DNA of 6,111 bases. It comes from JBBQBQ01 sp038317685 (GTDB taxonomy: Bacteria > Desulfobacterota > Desulfuromonadia > Desulfuromonadales > DDH964). Under the pieces are notes generated by a model. The model was not told where the DNA came from. It did not search any database and was given only the letters and a program-made list of their open reading frames with translations. The stretch lies in NCBI GenBank assembly GCA_038317685.1, contig JBBQBQ010000210.1, forward strand, positions 1-6,111, in the 5' to 3' direction. The translations under genes were made by a program, and so were the position numbers. Positions 1-5,446 of the stretch are shown here, one piece after another (the stretch's first letter is position 1; every line of letters starts with the position of its first letter).

Positions 1-413
1 CCGAAGGCCGAGTTCTCGGTGGAGCTTCCCATGGCGAACTCGTCCATGTTGAGTTTGCCGAGAAGGACCGCCCCCGCCTCCCGCAGACGGGCGGCGGCGG
101 TGCCGTCGTAAGGGGCGAGGAAGTTTTCCAGGATCTTCGAGCCGCAGGTGGTGCGCACCCCTTTGGTCAGAAAGATATCCTTGAGGGCCACCGGAATCCC
201 GGTCAAGGCCGGTGCGTCCCCGGCAGCCAGGCGCCGGTCGGCGGCAGCGGCGTCGGCCAGGGCGCCCTCGTCGCAGCGGGTGATGAAGGCGTTGACCCGT
301 TGGTCGGTGGCCTCGATCCGGTCGAGGCAGGCGCGGGTCAGCTCCAGCGCCGAGATTTCCCGGCGGCGCAGCTGTCCCTGCAGTTGGTGAATTGTCACAT
401 CGGTCAGTTCCAT
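1..413 (-). CDS. gatA: Glutamyl/aspartyl-tRNA amidotransferase subunit A, N-terminal part (3' end outside window)
   Basis: Amidase subunit of the GatCAB complex, which releases ammonia from glutamine and, with GatB, amidates misacylated Glu-tRNA(Gln) and/or Asp-tRNA(Asn) in the cytoplasm. Only the first 137 codons are here; GatA is usually about 485 residues. Recognised from the amidase-signature start: TGIPVALKDIF at residues 71-81, where Lys78 matches the catalytic lysine of the Ser-cisSer-Lys triad, and GKLNMDEFAMGSSTENSAF at 119-137. The Gly/Ser-rich stretch with the two catalytic serines lies past the window edge. The start is the ATG whose complement is 411-413, preceded by a GGAGT ribosome site (complement 418-422) four bases away. 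It lies 43 bp downstream of gatC in the same orientation, the usual gatC-gatA order, with gatB expected next. A GC-rich hairpin sits in the gap just before the ribosome site. No frame damage is visible. Confidence 0.96.
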   Translation of the reverse strand, partial: MELTDVTIHQLQGQLRRREISALELTRACLDRIEATDQRVNAFITRCDEGALADAAAADRRLAAGDAPALTGIPVALKDIFLTKGVRTTCGSKILENFLAPYDGTAAARLREAGAVLLGKLNMDEFAMGSSTENSAF

Positions 414-427
414 GGGGACTCCGCAAC

Positions 428-447
428 GCCGCCGCCGAAGCGGCGGC
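428..447 (-). promoter_or_regulatory. GC-rich UUCG-tetraloop hairpin in the gatC-gatA intergenic mRNA
   Basis: On the minus-strand transcript an 8-bp perfect stem, GCCGCCGC / GCGGCGGC, closes a UUCG loop with a C-G closing pair, the classic extra-stable tetraloop. It begins 9 bases after the gatC stop codon and ends 5 bases before the gatA ribosome site. No U-tract follows, so it is not a normal intrinsic terminator. It could stabilise the gatC 3' end, mark a processing point or tune gatA translation. The structure is read directly; the role is inference. Confidence 0.6.
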
Positions 448-456
448 TGAATCAGA

Positions 457-744
457 TTATTCGATGACTTTGGGGACCCGGAAGCAGCCCTGGGTCGCAT
501 CGGGGGCGTTGGCGAGAGCCGGTTCCACTCCCAGGGAGGGCCGCACTGTGTCGGGACGAAAGGCGTTTTCCATGGGGACGGCGTGGGCGGTGGGGATGAT
601 CCCCCCGGTGTCGAGTTCCCCCAGCTTGGCGACATAAGCAAGGATGGCGTCCATCTGGCCGGTCAGGGTATGCAGCTCCTCCTCGGGGAGGGCGAGACGG
701 GCGAGGCGGGCGACATGCTCCACTTCGGCGCGGGTGATGTTCAT
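457..744 (-). CDS. gatC: Glutamyl/aspartyl-tRNA amidotransferase subunit C
   Basis: Small subunit (95 aa, the normal size of about 95-100) of the GatCAB amidotransferase. In the family it wraps around the GatA-GatB interface and stabilises the complex; it has no catalytic site. Diagnostic pattern: N-terminal ITRAEVEHVARLARLALPEEE (residues 3-23), then the helical MDAILAYVAKLGELDT region (31-46) and the C-terminal HAVPMENAFRPDTVRPSL (54-71), ending in FRVPKVIE. The start ATG (complement 742-744) has an AAGGAG site (complement 751-756) six bases upstream. It is first in the gatC-gatA unit and diverges from the OmpA-like lipoprotein gene. The upstream gap holds a candidate promoter. Nothing unusual in the protein. 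Confidence 0.96.
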   Translation of the reverse strand: MNITRAEVEHVARLARLALPEEELHTLTGQMDAILAYVAKLGELDTGGIIPTAHAVPMENAFRPDTVRPSLGVEPALANAPDATQGCFRVPKVIE

Positions 745-790
745 GACAGGCTCCTTGCGATCGGTTGGCCGAGGTGAATTGAGAAACGTA

Positions 791-820
791 AAGCTAGCAT
801 GGAAGCGAGCGGTTTTTCAA
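791..820 (-). promoter_or_regulatory. Candidate sigma-70 type promoter for gatCA
   Basis: Minus-strand reading gives TTGAAA (complement 815-820) as a -35, an 18-bp spacer, and TAGCTT (complement 791-796) as a -10 preceded by TG one base upstream (extended -10). The start site would be near 784, leaving a leader of about 40 bases before gatC. The -10 is a poor hexamer match, so this is only a pattern-based proposal. The rest of the 745-941 divergent gap has a GC-rich run (846-867) and an A/T-rich stretch (889-901), which may hold the promoter of the lipoprotein gene; no convincing hexamer pair was found there. Confidence 0.35.
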
Positions 821-941
821 GCATTTCAGCATCCAGCCGGGAGCAGGGGTTGCTTTTCCCCGGGGGGGTGATAACCATTAAGGAAGAGGTGAAAATTATT
901 TCCCGGTTCGGATCATGGGACTGTAGCGAAGGAGATCAGTG

Positions 942-1613
942 ATGTCAGTTATGAAAAAATCATGGGTGATTCGGGTGATTCCAGCCTTGATCATGTTGGT
1001 GGTCAGTGGCTGTGCCATGCCGGAGACCAAGACCGGTCAGGGGGCACTGATTGGTACCGGGCTCGGAGCCGCCGCCGGCGCCGGACTTGGCCAGGCCATC
1101 GGCCACAACACCAGATCGACCTTGGTCGGTGCCGGGATCGGCGCGGTCGTCGGCGGGCTGGCCGGCGGGACCATCGGCCGTTACATGGACAATCAGGAAG
1201 CGGCGATGCGCCAGCAGTTGGCCGGAGTCGAGGCCGCCAGCGTCCAGCGCAGCGCGGATCTGCTGGCGGTGACCTTCAAGTCCGATTTTCTCTTTGATGT
1301 CGACGGGGCGCAACTCAAACCGGGTGCCTACGACGAAATCGCCCGGGTCGCCCAGGTTCTGGTTCAGTATCCCCAGACCAATATCATGATCGCCGGCCAC
1401 ACCGACAGCACCGGTACCGAGGCCTACAACCAGCAGCTTTCCGAGCGGCGCGCCCAGGTGGTGAAGAACGCCCTGGCCGGCCAAGGCGTCAACCCGTCGC
1501 GAATGACGGTCATCGGTTATGGGGAAGGAAAGCCGATTGCGGACAACGGGACCGAGGCGGGGCGGCAGATAAACCGGAGGGTCGAAATCACCATCATCCC
1601 CAACCAGCAGTAG
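942..1613 (+). CDS. Outer-membrane lipoprotein with glycine-zipper segment and C-terminal OmpA peptidoglycan-binding domain (YiaD-like)
   Basis: A 223-aa envelope lipoprotein expected to tie the outer membrane to peptidoglycan. From the N-terminus: a basic start and hydrophobic core ending in a lipobox VSGC, with Cys24 as the lipidated residue and Ala at +2, which favours outer-membrane sorting; a glycine-zipper region at about 34-80 with GALIGTGLGAAAGAGLG and GAGIGAVVGGLAGG; then an OmpA domain from about 108 to 218. That domain has GHTDSTG (152-158), LSERRA (166-171) and INRRVEI (210-216). Asp155 and Arg170 match the family pair that contacts the diaminopimelate of peptidoglycan. The architecture resembles E. 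coli YiaD. ATG 942 is chosen because AAGGAG (929-934) lies seven bases upstream; an in-frame GTG at 939 and ATG at 951 are the alternatives. It is monocistronic, closed by a terminator, and convergent with tatA. Confidence 0.9.
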   Translation: MSVMKKSWVIRVIPALIMLVVSGCAMPETKTGQGALIGTGLGAAAGAGLGQAIGHNTRSTLVGAGIGAVVGGLAGGTIGRYMDNQEAAMRQQLAGVEAASVQRSADLLAVTFKSDFLFDVDGAQLKPGAYDEIARVAQVLVQYPQTNIMIAGHTDSTGTEAYNQQLSERRAQVVKNALAGQGVNPSRMTVIGYGEGKPIADNGTEAGRQINRRVEITIIPNQQ

Positions 1614-1645
1614 CCAGGCAGGGATTTTCCATCGAAGGCAAAGGG

Positions 1646-1678
1646 AAGGCCCGGACGATTACGTCCCGGGCCTTTTCT
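1646..1678 (+). terminator. Rho-independent terminator after the OmpA-like lipoprotein gene
   Basis: Left arm AAGGCCCGGACG (1646-1657), loop ATTA, right arm CGTCCCGGGCCTT (1662-1674) with one bulged C, giving 12 base pairs, then a short T run (1673-1676) and CT. It lies 32 bp after the stop codon. The complementary strand has the same stem but only a weak CCCTTT tail, so any action on tatA transcripts arriving from the other side would be weaker. Confidence 0.8.
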
Positions 1679-1733
1679 GGTTCGAGGCTGGTGGCGAAAG
1701 GCAGAACCGCCGTCGGCAGGCTTAGGTCGATCC

Positions 1734-1925
1734 CTAAGACTTTCCGATTTGATTCGGGTCTTTCTTCTTTTCCTCATCTTCTTCTGCTTCGTCCTTCATC
1801 CCCTCCTTGAAATTGCGCAGGCTTTTGCCGATAGCCCCGCCGACCTGGGGAAGTTTCCCGGCGCCGAAGACAACCAGCACCAGCACGAGGATAATCATCA
1901 GTTCCTGGGTTCCGAGTCCGAACAT
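1734..1925 (-). CDS. tatA: Twin-arginine translocase subunit TatA/TatE family
   Basis: Pore-forming subunit of the Tat system, which moves folded, often cofactor-loaded proteins across the inner membrane. The 63-aa protein has a single N-terminal membrane helix (about 7-21) starting MFGLGTQEL, then the family hinge FGAGKLPQVGGAIGKSLRNFKEG (20-42) as an amphipathic helix, and a short highly charged tail rich in Glu and Lys. Phe20-Gly21 and Phe39 sit where the essential TatA residues are. Position 8 is Glu rather than the Gln of E. coli TatA. The FGAGKLP hinge and the FKEG motif argue for TatA rather than TatB. AGGAG (complement 1935-1939) lies nine bases before the ATG. No tatB or tatC is adjacent. 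It follows the octaheme cytochrome gene but is separated from it by a strong terminator, so it is probably transcribed on its own. Confidence 0.93.
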   Translation of the reverse strand: MFGLGTQELMIILVLVLVVFGAGKLPQVGGAIGKSLRNFKEGMKDEAEEDEEKKKDPNQIGKS

Positions 1926-1955
1926 GGCACTTTGCTCCTGTGCAAGAGTTGGCTA

Positions 1956-1985
1956 AGGATACAACGGGCTCGGGAACAATTGCAA
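1956..1985 (-). promoter_or_regulatory. Candidate tatA promoter
   Basis: On the minus strand TTGCAA (1980-1985) and TATCCT (complement 1956-1961) are 18 bp apart, downstream of the cytochrome terminator and about 30 bp before the tatA start, so a promoter is expected here. A second possibility is an extended -10, TG-G-TATACA (complement 1987-1995), with no recognisable -35. Both are imperfect matches. Confidence 0.35.
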
Positions 1986-2010
1986 ATGTATACCATATCC
2001 CATGACCCCG

Positions 2011-2038
2011 AAAAAAAGGGCCGGCACAAGGCCGGCCC
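2011..2038 (-). terminator. Rho-independent terminator after the octaheme cytochrome gene
   Basis: In the minus-strand transcript a perfect 8-bp stem, GGGCCGGC / GCCGGCCC, closes a five-base loop CTTGT and is followed immediately by seven Ts (the A run at 2011-2017). The stem starts 49 bases after the cytochrome stop codon. This separates the cytochrome transcript from tatA. The plus strand lacks a T run after the stem, so it works in one direction. Confidence 0.93.
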
Positions 2039-2045
2039 AAGGAGG

Positions 2046-2065
2046 CAGGGAAGGGTTCTTCCCTG
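2046..2065 (-). other. Second 3'-UTR hairpin upstream of the terminator
   Basis: An 8-bp perfect stem, CAGGGAAG / CTTCCCTG, with loop AACC on the transcript, 22 bases after the cytochrome stop codon and 7 bases before the terminator stem. No T run follows it, so it is probably not itself a terminator. A 3' mRNA-stabilising or RNase-blocking role is possible but inferred. Confidence 0.6.
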
Positions 2066-2087
2066 GTGTGACTTGCACAGAGGGTGG

Positions 2088-3467
2088 TTATTTCCGGGCG
2101 AAGGCGGGATTGTCCATGGGATCGCCGCCGAATCCGAGCCCCTTCCAGTCGAGGCGGCCGTGGTCACCGTGGCAGTCGAGACACTTCAGGGCCTGGTCTT
2201 TGGGGGCGACCTGGTGATCGACGCGCCAGTACATGGCCGTCGGCGCAAAGCCGAAAGTGCCGCTGTAGGGGAGCCCCGACGACGCCATGCCGATTTTGGC
2301 CGCACTCGCCCAGTCGAAGGTCGTCCAGAAGCCGTCCTTCCCGTAGATGTGGGCGGTGATGAAGATGTTGTTTTTGGCATCGTAGATCTGCTTGCCGGTA
2401 TGAACCTTGAACGGAAAGATCTTGGCCTGAGCATCGTCGATGCTGCCGAGGGGATAGGTGAGTCTGGTCGGTTTGCTCGGATCGATGGTCTCGCCACCCA
2501 GGTAGACGCCTGATTTGCCGTTGAACCAGGCGTAGGTCGGCACCACGTTCTTCTTCCAGGTCAGGGTTCCCATGACCTTGCGGTAGGTCACATTGGCTTT
2601 GCTGGAGAGTTTGACCTCCTGGCCGGCGGTCGACCAGTCCCAGTCCATCTGGGTCGCCTGCTCGCGGGCAAATTCGGGGATGTGACAGGTCTGGCAGGCG
2701 ACGCTGGCGGTGTGTCGGTTGAGGCGGCTCTGTTGGTGGGGGGCCGCATCATGACACTTGGTGCAGCCGAATTCATTACTGCCGTCCGGGGAGGTGGCCA
2801 TGTTGGCCCCAGGGATCCGGTGGCCGCTGGTTTCGTGACAGCTTTGGCAGGCGAAGTCCTGGCCGTCCGGCGACATATGGACATCGAGGGTCTTGTCGGG
2901 GAATTCCATGGTCGAGTCGAGGTCGCCGTGCTTGACCGAATCGCCGCCGCCGCCGTAGAAGTGACAGGTCCCGCAGTTGTAGCGGGCCGGCTTGCCGACG
3001 GTCTGGGCCACCCGCAGGATGTCGACCTCCTTCTCCACCTCGCCGGCGTTGTCGCCGTCCTTGTGGTAGGTGCCGGTGGTGTCGTGGCAGACCAGGCAAT
3101 CGATTTTGGTCTGGTCGGCGAAGTCGAAGCTCTTGTCGCGCCAGCCGTAGCCGATGTGGCATTCGCTGCAATGGACCCGGTTGGTCGAGGTCGAGGTGCA
3201 GAAATTGTTGAAGGCGTTGATCTTGCCGAGGTCGACTTCTTTGCCGTTGATAACCTGCTTGCGGGACCAGGTCCAGTGGGAGGTCTGCATGATGTCGGTC
3301 GCCGCCGACGCGTGACACTTGAGGCACTGCTTGGTGGCGTCGGAGCCGGAACTGATCGGTCCGACGATCAGTTTGGAATGGTCGACAGCCAAGGCCGGCA
3401 GGGCGGTCAGGCTCATCAAAGCCAAAGCGGCCAGGGTGAGACGCCAATTGTGATGCGGTCGGTTCAT
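2088..3467 (-). CDS. Periplasmic octaheme c-type cytochrome, tetrathionate reductase (OTR) family
   Basis: Precursor of 459 aa with a Sec signal peptide (NWRLTLAALALMSLTALPALA, cleavage predicted after Ala27) and exactly eight CXXCH haem-attachment sites at residues 48, 100, 124, 165, 207, 235, 258 and 429. The spacing and motifs such as NFC (88-90), CHFYGGGGD (168-176), VKHGDLDS (178-185) and the tail CLDCHGDHGRLDWKGLGF (429-446) match the octaheme tetrathionate reductase family typified by Shewanella OTR. Purified OTR reduces tetrathionate, nitrite and hydroxylamine in vitro; its role in the cell is uncertain. OTR has an unusual active-site haem with a distal lysine, and Lys179 (about 152 in the mature protein) is the likely equivalent. 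The ATG at complement 3465-3467 is chosen because AAAGGAG (complement 3474-3480) lies six bases upstream and a signal peptide follows directly; the frame is open 38 codons further, but that extension has no signal character. It lies downstream of the molybdoenzyme operon, same strand, with its own promoter-like region. Confidence 0.93.
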   Translation of the reverse strand: MNRPHHNWRLTLAALALMSLTALPALAVDHSKLIVGPISSGSDATKQCLKCHASAATDIMQTSHWTWSRKQVINGKEVDLGKINAFNNFCTSTSTNRVHCSECHIGYGWRDKSFDFADQTKIDCLVCHDTTGTYHKDGDNAGEVEKEVDILRVAQTVGKPARYNCGTCHFYGGGGDSVKHGDLDSTMEFPDKTLDVHMSPDGQDFACQSCHETSGHRIPGANMATSPDGSNEFGCTKCHDAAPHQQSRLNRHTASVACQTCHIPEFAREQATQMDWDWSTAGQEVKLSSKANVTYRKVMGTLTWKKNVVPTYAWFNGKSGVYLGGETIDPSKPTRLTYPLGSIDDAQAKIFPFKVHTGKQIYDAKNNIFITAHIYGKDGFWTTFDWASAAKIGMASSGLPYSGTFGFAPTAMYWRVDHQVAPKDQALKCLDCHGDHGRLDWKGLGFGGDPMDNPAFARK

Positions 3468-3517
3468 GGGAATCTCCTTTGATAGGGCACGAGTGCCTGT
3501 TGGGAATTTGCTCCTGG

Positions 3518-3551
3518 TTAAATCTAAATATATGTATTTTAAGATATTTAA
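3518..3551 (-). promoter_or_regulatory. AT-rich promoter/operator candidate upstream of the octaheme cytochrome gene
   Basis: 34 bases with only three G/C, inside a strongly GC-rich window and about 50 bp upstream of the cytochrome start. On the minus strand it holds TAAAAT (complement 3536-3541) and TATATT (complement 3527-3532) as possible -10 boxes, neither with a good -35 at the right distance. A 7-bp inverted repeat, TAAATAT (3525-3531) and ATATTTA (3544-3550), is separated by 12 bp, and CTTAAA occurs twice with a 9-bp period on the minus strand. The weak -35 suggests an activator-dependent promoter. No intrinsic terminator is visible between this point and the chaperone gene, so read-through from the upstream operon is also possible. 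Confidence 0.5.
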
Positions 3552-3638
3552 GAGTGCTGCTGATCCTGCCGTAAACGCCACGGGGCAGAATTGTGACCGG
3601 TCTATTTTCGGTGGCCCGCGAGGAACCGATCGGCTGTG

Positions 3639-4256
3639 TCAGTCCGTGGCGAAACCGGCCAGTCGCTCCTGTTCGGCGGTGCAGAACCGGGTCAGGAGCG
3701 TCGCGCTCCAGCGGTACAAGGGGTGGGCCAGGGGCTCCGCGACAATGCGTCGGCAGAACTCCGGAACCCAGGGCGCGACGAAACCTTCGATGAAACATGC
3801 TTGTTGGGCCACCGCACTTTGGGGGGCGGGTCCCTCCTGGGGTTGGTGCCCCGGCGCTTCCTGGCCGGTCAGGAAATAGAGAAATTCCAGCTCGGTCGCG
3901 AGGAAATCGGGCGGTTCCGGAGTCTGGTCGAGGACCAGTCCCGCCGCTTGATAGGCGGCCGCCACCGCCTGGGTCGAGGGACCGTGCAGCTGCTGGCCGG
4001 GATCGAGGTAGACCGAACCGTAAGGGGGGGCGGGAACCCCGCCCAGGCGGTTGATGAAGAGATCGGTAAAAGCCACCTGCAGCGTCTCGAGAAGGTTGTC
4101 GCTCTTCAGTTCGGGAGCGGGCTGGCTCCCGGGCAGATGTTGGGCGGGCAGGAGCAGCCGGCCGGAGAGCAACTGCTCCTGCAACTCCAGATCAGGATAA
4201 CTGAAGAGGGCGCTGAACATCGCGTAGAGCTGTTGGCGGGGACTGAGGTGGAGCAT
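3639..4256 (-). CDS. TorD/DmsD-family molybdoenzyme maturation chaperone
   Basis: A 205-aa cytoplasmic, all-helical chaperone of the type that binds the Tat signal and apo-form of a molybdopterin oxidoreductase until the cofactor is inserted. Family features: N-terminal helix RQQLYAMFSALFSYPD (7-22), FTDLFINRLGGVPAPPYGSVYLD (63-85) corresponding to the conserved LF...PPY-S-Y segment, and the hallmark EPPDFLATELEFLYFLT (114-130), followed by WVPEFCRRI (163-171). The usual His in the E-P-x-D-H signature is Phe here. Start ATG (complement 4254-4256) has GGAGGA (complement 4265-4270) eight bases upstream; the frame is open further upstream but that part overlaps the NrfD gene and is a shadow. It lies 34 bp after the NrfD gene as the fourth gene of the molybdoenzyme operon, so the probable client is the catalytic subunit ending at 6030. 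Confidence 0.88.
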   Translation of the reverse strand: MLHLSPRQQLYAMFSALFSYPDLELQEQLLSGRLLLPAQHLPGSQPAPELKSDNLLETLQVAFTDLFINRLGGVPAPPYGSVYLDPGQQLHGPSTQAVAAAYQAAGLVLDQTPEPPDFLATELEFLYFLTGQEAPGHQPQEGPAPQSAVAQQACFIEGFVAPWVPEFCRRIVAEPLAHPLYRWSATLLTRFCTAEQERLAGFATD

Positions 4257-4290
4257 CCAGAGCGTCCTCCGGCCGGCGGCCGATGGCAGG

Positions 4291-5436
4291 TTAATGGCGA
4301 TGTCCGCCTTCGAGGTCGAAGAACTTTTCGGCCATGGTGTAAAGAAACAGGCAGGTGGCCAGGGCCCCGACCACGATGCCGATCTCGGCGATTGAGGGGA
4401 TGTAGCTGAGCAGGGCGGCCCCCCCGTTCTCCTCGCGCATCGGAACCATCTGGCCGGCGATGACCAGATCGTAGCGCATGAAGAAGATGCCGATGGTCGA
4501 CAGCAGCGAGGCCAGCATGACCCCGAACACGGTGCGGGTCCGGCGGTTGGCGACGATCGCCAGGGGGATGAGAATTCCCAGTCCCATCTCAAAGAACCAG
4601 AAGTTGAAGGCCAGCGGTCCGGTCAGCATCGCCAGCGTCGCCTCGTACTTCTCCGGGGGCTGACCGTAGAGGCCGGGAATGATCTTCCAGATGACGAAGA
4701 ACAGGAGGATGCCGAGGAACAGGGCCTGCAGCTTTCCCATGGTGGACATGAACTCCCGGTATTGGGGAGAGAGTTCGAGGCCCCGGGCCTTGTGGTTGAA
4801 ATAGACGATCAGGATCGTCAGCGCGGCCCCCGACGCCAGGGCCGAGACAATGAAATAGATCGGCAGGAACGGTCCGTACCAGAAATGCCGGGCCTCCAGC
4901 AGACCGAAGACGGCACCGAGATTGGAGTGGGCGGTGATGGCGGCAAAGAAACCGGCCAGGCCGGAGATAAAGGCGGTCCGGGTCCAGCCGCGCATGAGAG
5001 AGGTGAACTCCACCATGAGACAGCACATGTAGAAGCCGTACAGCGTCCCCATCCACCAGATCGGCGATTCAAAATTCGGGCTGATGACGGCATAAAGGGC
5101 CATCCGCAACGGGTGGTTGAGTTCCATGGCCATGGTGCCGAAGCCGGTCAGCAGGGTGAGGATTGCCAACAGATGGCCGCGGCGGCCGATGACCGAAAAT
5201 TTCTCGAAACCCCAGACGTCGCCGAGACTCGACACCAGGCAGAGACCGGTGCTGGAAACGACGAAGAAGACGTAGGTGGAGATGAGGATTCCCCAGGGGA
5301 TTTCCCGGGTCAGGTTGTAGACCTGGGCATGCCCTTTGACCAGAACGGTCAGCGCCGCGGCGGCGCCGGCAACCATTCCCGCACCGAGCAGGGCGAACCA
5401 CAACAGCTCTCCGGGACGTTTGGCAATCGCGGTCAT
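4291..5436 (-). CDS. nrfD: NrfD/PsrC-type polytopic membrane anchor subunit of a molybdoenzyme complex
   Basis: Integral membrane subunit, 381 aa with about ten predicted membrane helices (roughly 11-33, 50-70, 88-106, 125-146, 155-180, 191-213, 236-254, 270-296, 302-320, 348-368). Family members bind quinone and pass electrons to the Fe-S subunit of polysulfide, thiosulfate, tetrathionate or related reductases. The segment REIPWGILISTYVFFVVSS (44-62) and SPIWWMGTLYGFYM (124-137) are typical of NrfD-like proteins. It carries no haem-binding CXXCH and no iron-sulfur motif. The start ATG (complement 5434-5436) has an AAGGAGGA site (complement 5441-5448) that overlaps the stop codon of the preceding Fe-S gene, so the two are probably translationally coupled. 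The direction of electron flow (quinol oxidation for reduction of an acceptor) is inferred from the operon type. Which substrate class it serves cannot be told from this subunit. Confidence 0.92.
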   Translation of the reverse strand: MTAIAKRPGELLWFALLGAGMVAGAAAALTVLVKGHAQVYNLTREIPWGILISTYVFFVVSSTGLCLVSSLGDVWGFEKFSVIGRRGHLLAILTLLTGFGTMAMELNHPLRMALYAVISPNFESPIWWMGTLYGFYMCCLMVEFTSLMRGWTRTAFISGLAGFFAAITAHSNLGAVFGLLEARHFWYGPFLPIYFIVSALASGAALTILIVYFNHKARGLELSPQYREFMSTMGKLQALFLGILLFFVIWKIIPGLYGQPPEKYEATLAMLTGPLAFNFWFFEMGLGILIPLAIVANRRTRTVFGVMLASLLSTIGIFFMRYDLVIAGQMVPMREENGGAALLSYIPSIAEIGIVVGALATCLFLYTMAEKFFDLEGGHRH

Positions 5437-5446
5437 GAGGTCCTCC

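Noticed and set aside
846..867. G/C-run region (GGGG, CCCC, GGGGGGG) in the gatC/lipoprotein gap as a terminator or G-quadruplex
   Set aside because: The stems are only 4 bp with poor geometry and no T run, and the spacing of G runs does not give a convincing quadruplex on one strand.
1756..1804. Pyrimidine-rich run that looks like a low-complexity repeat
   Set aside because: It is the complement of the Glu/Lys/Asp codons in the charged tail of TatA and is not a separate element.
1749..2513. Plus-strand open frame of 254 codons across tatA, the cytochrome terminator and the cytochrome 3' end
   Set aside because: It runs antisense through tatA, a strong minus-strand terminator and the cytochrome C-terminus, and its product has no recognisable domain.
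2682..3482. Long plus-strand open frame of 266 codons opposite the octaheme cytochrome
   Set aside because: It is the antisense shadow of a GC-rich gene with eight haem motifs in the opposite frame. Its translation is a Gly/Val/Ala-rich sequence with no family resemblance.
3468..3581. 38-codon N-terminal extension of the octaheme cytochrome
   Set aside because: It would run through the AT-rich promoter-like island and the ribosome site, and would bury the signal peptide. The ATG at 3467 has a perfect AAAGGAG site.
3572..3638. Possible terminator between the TorD gene and the cytochrome gene
   Set aside because: Only short imperfect palindromes are seen, with no stable stem followed by a T run on the minus strand.
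3636..4409. Plus-strand open frame of 257 codons opposite the TorD gene
   Set aside because: Antisense to a well-supported TorD-family gene, with low-complexity Arg/Gly/Glu composition.
4257..4592. Upstream extension of the TorD frame into the NrfD gene
   Set aside because: The extension lies in another frame of the NrfD coding region. The internal ATG at 4256 with GGAGGA eight bases upstream begins at the expected first helix of the family.
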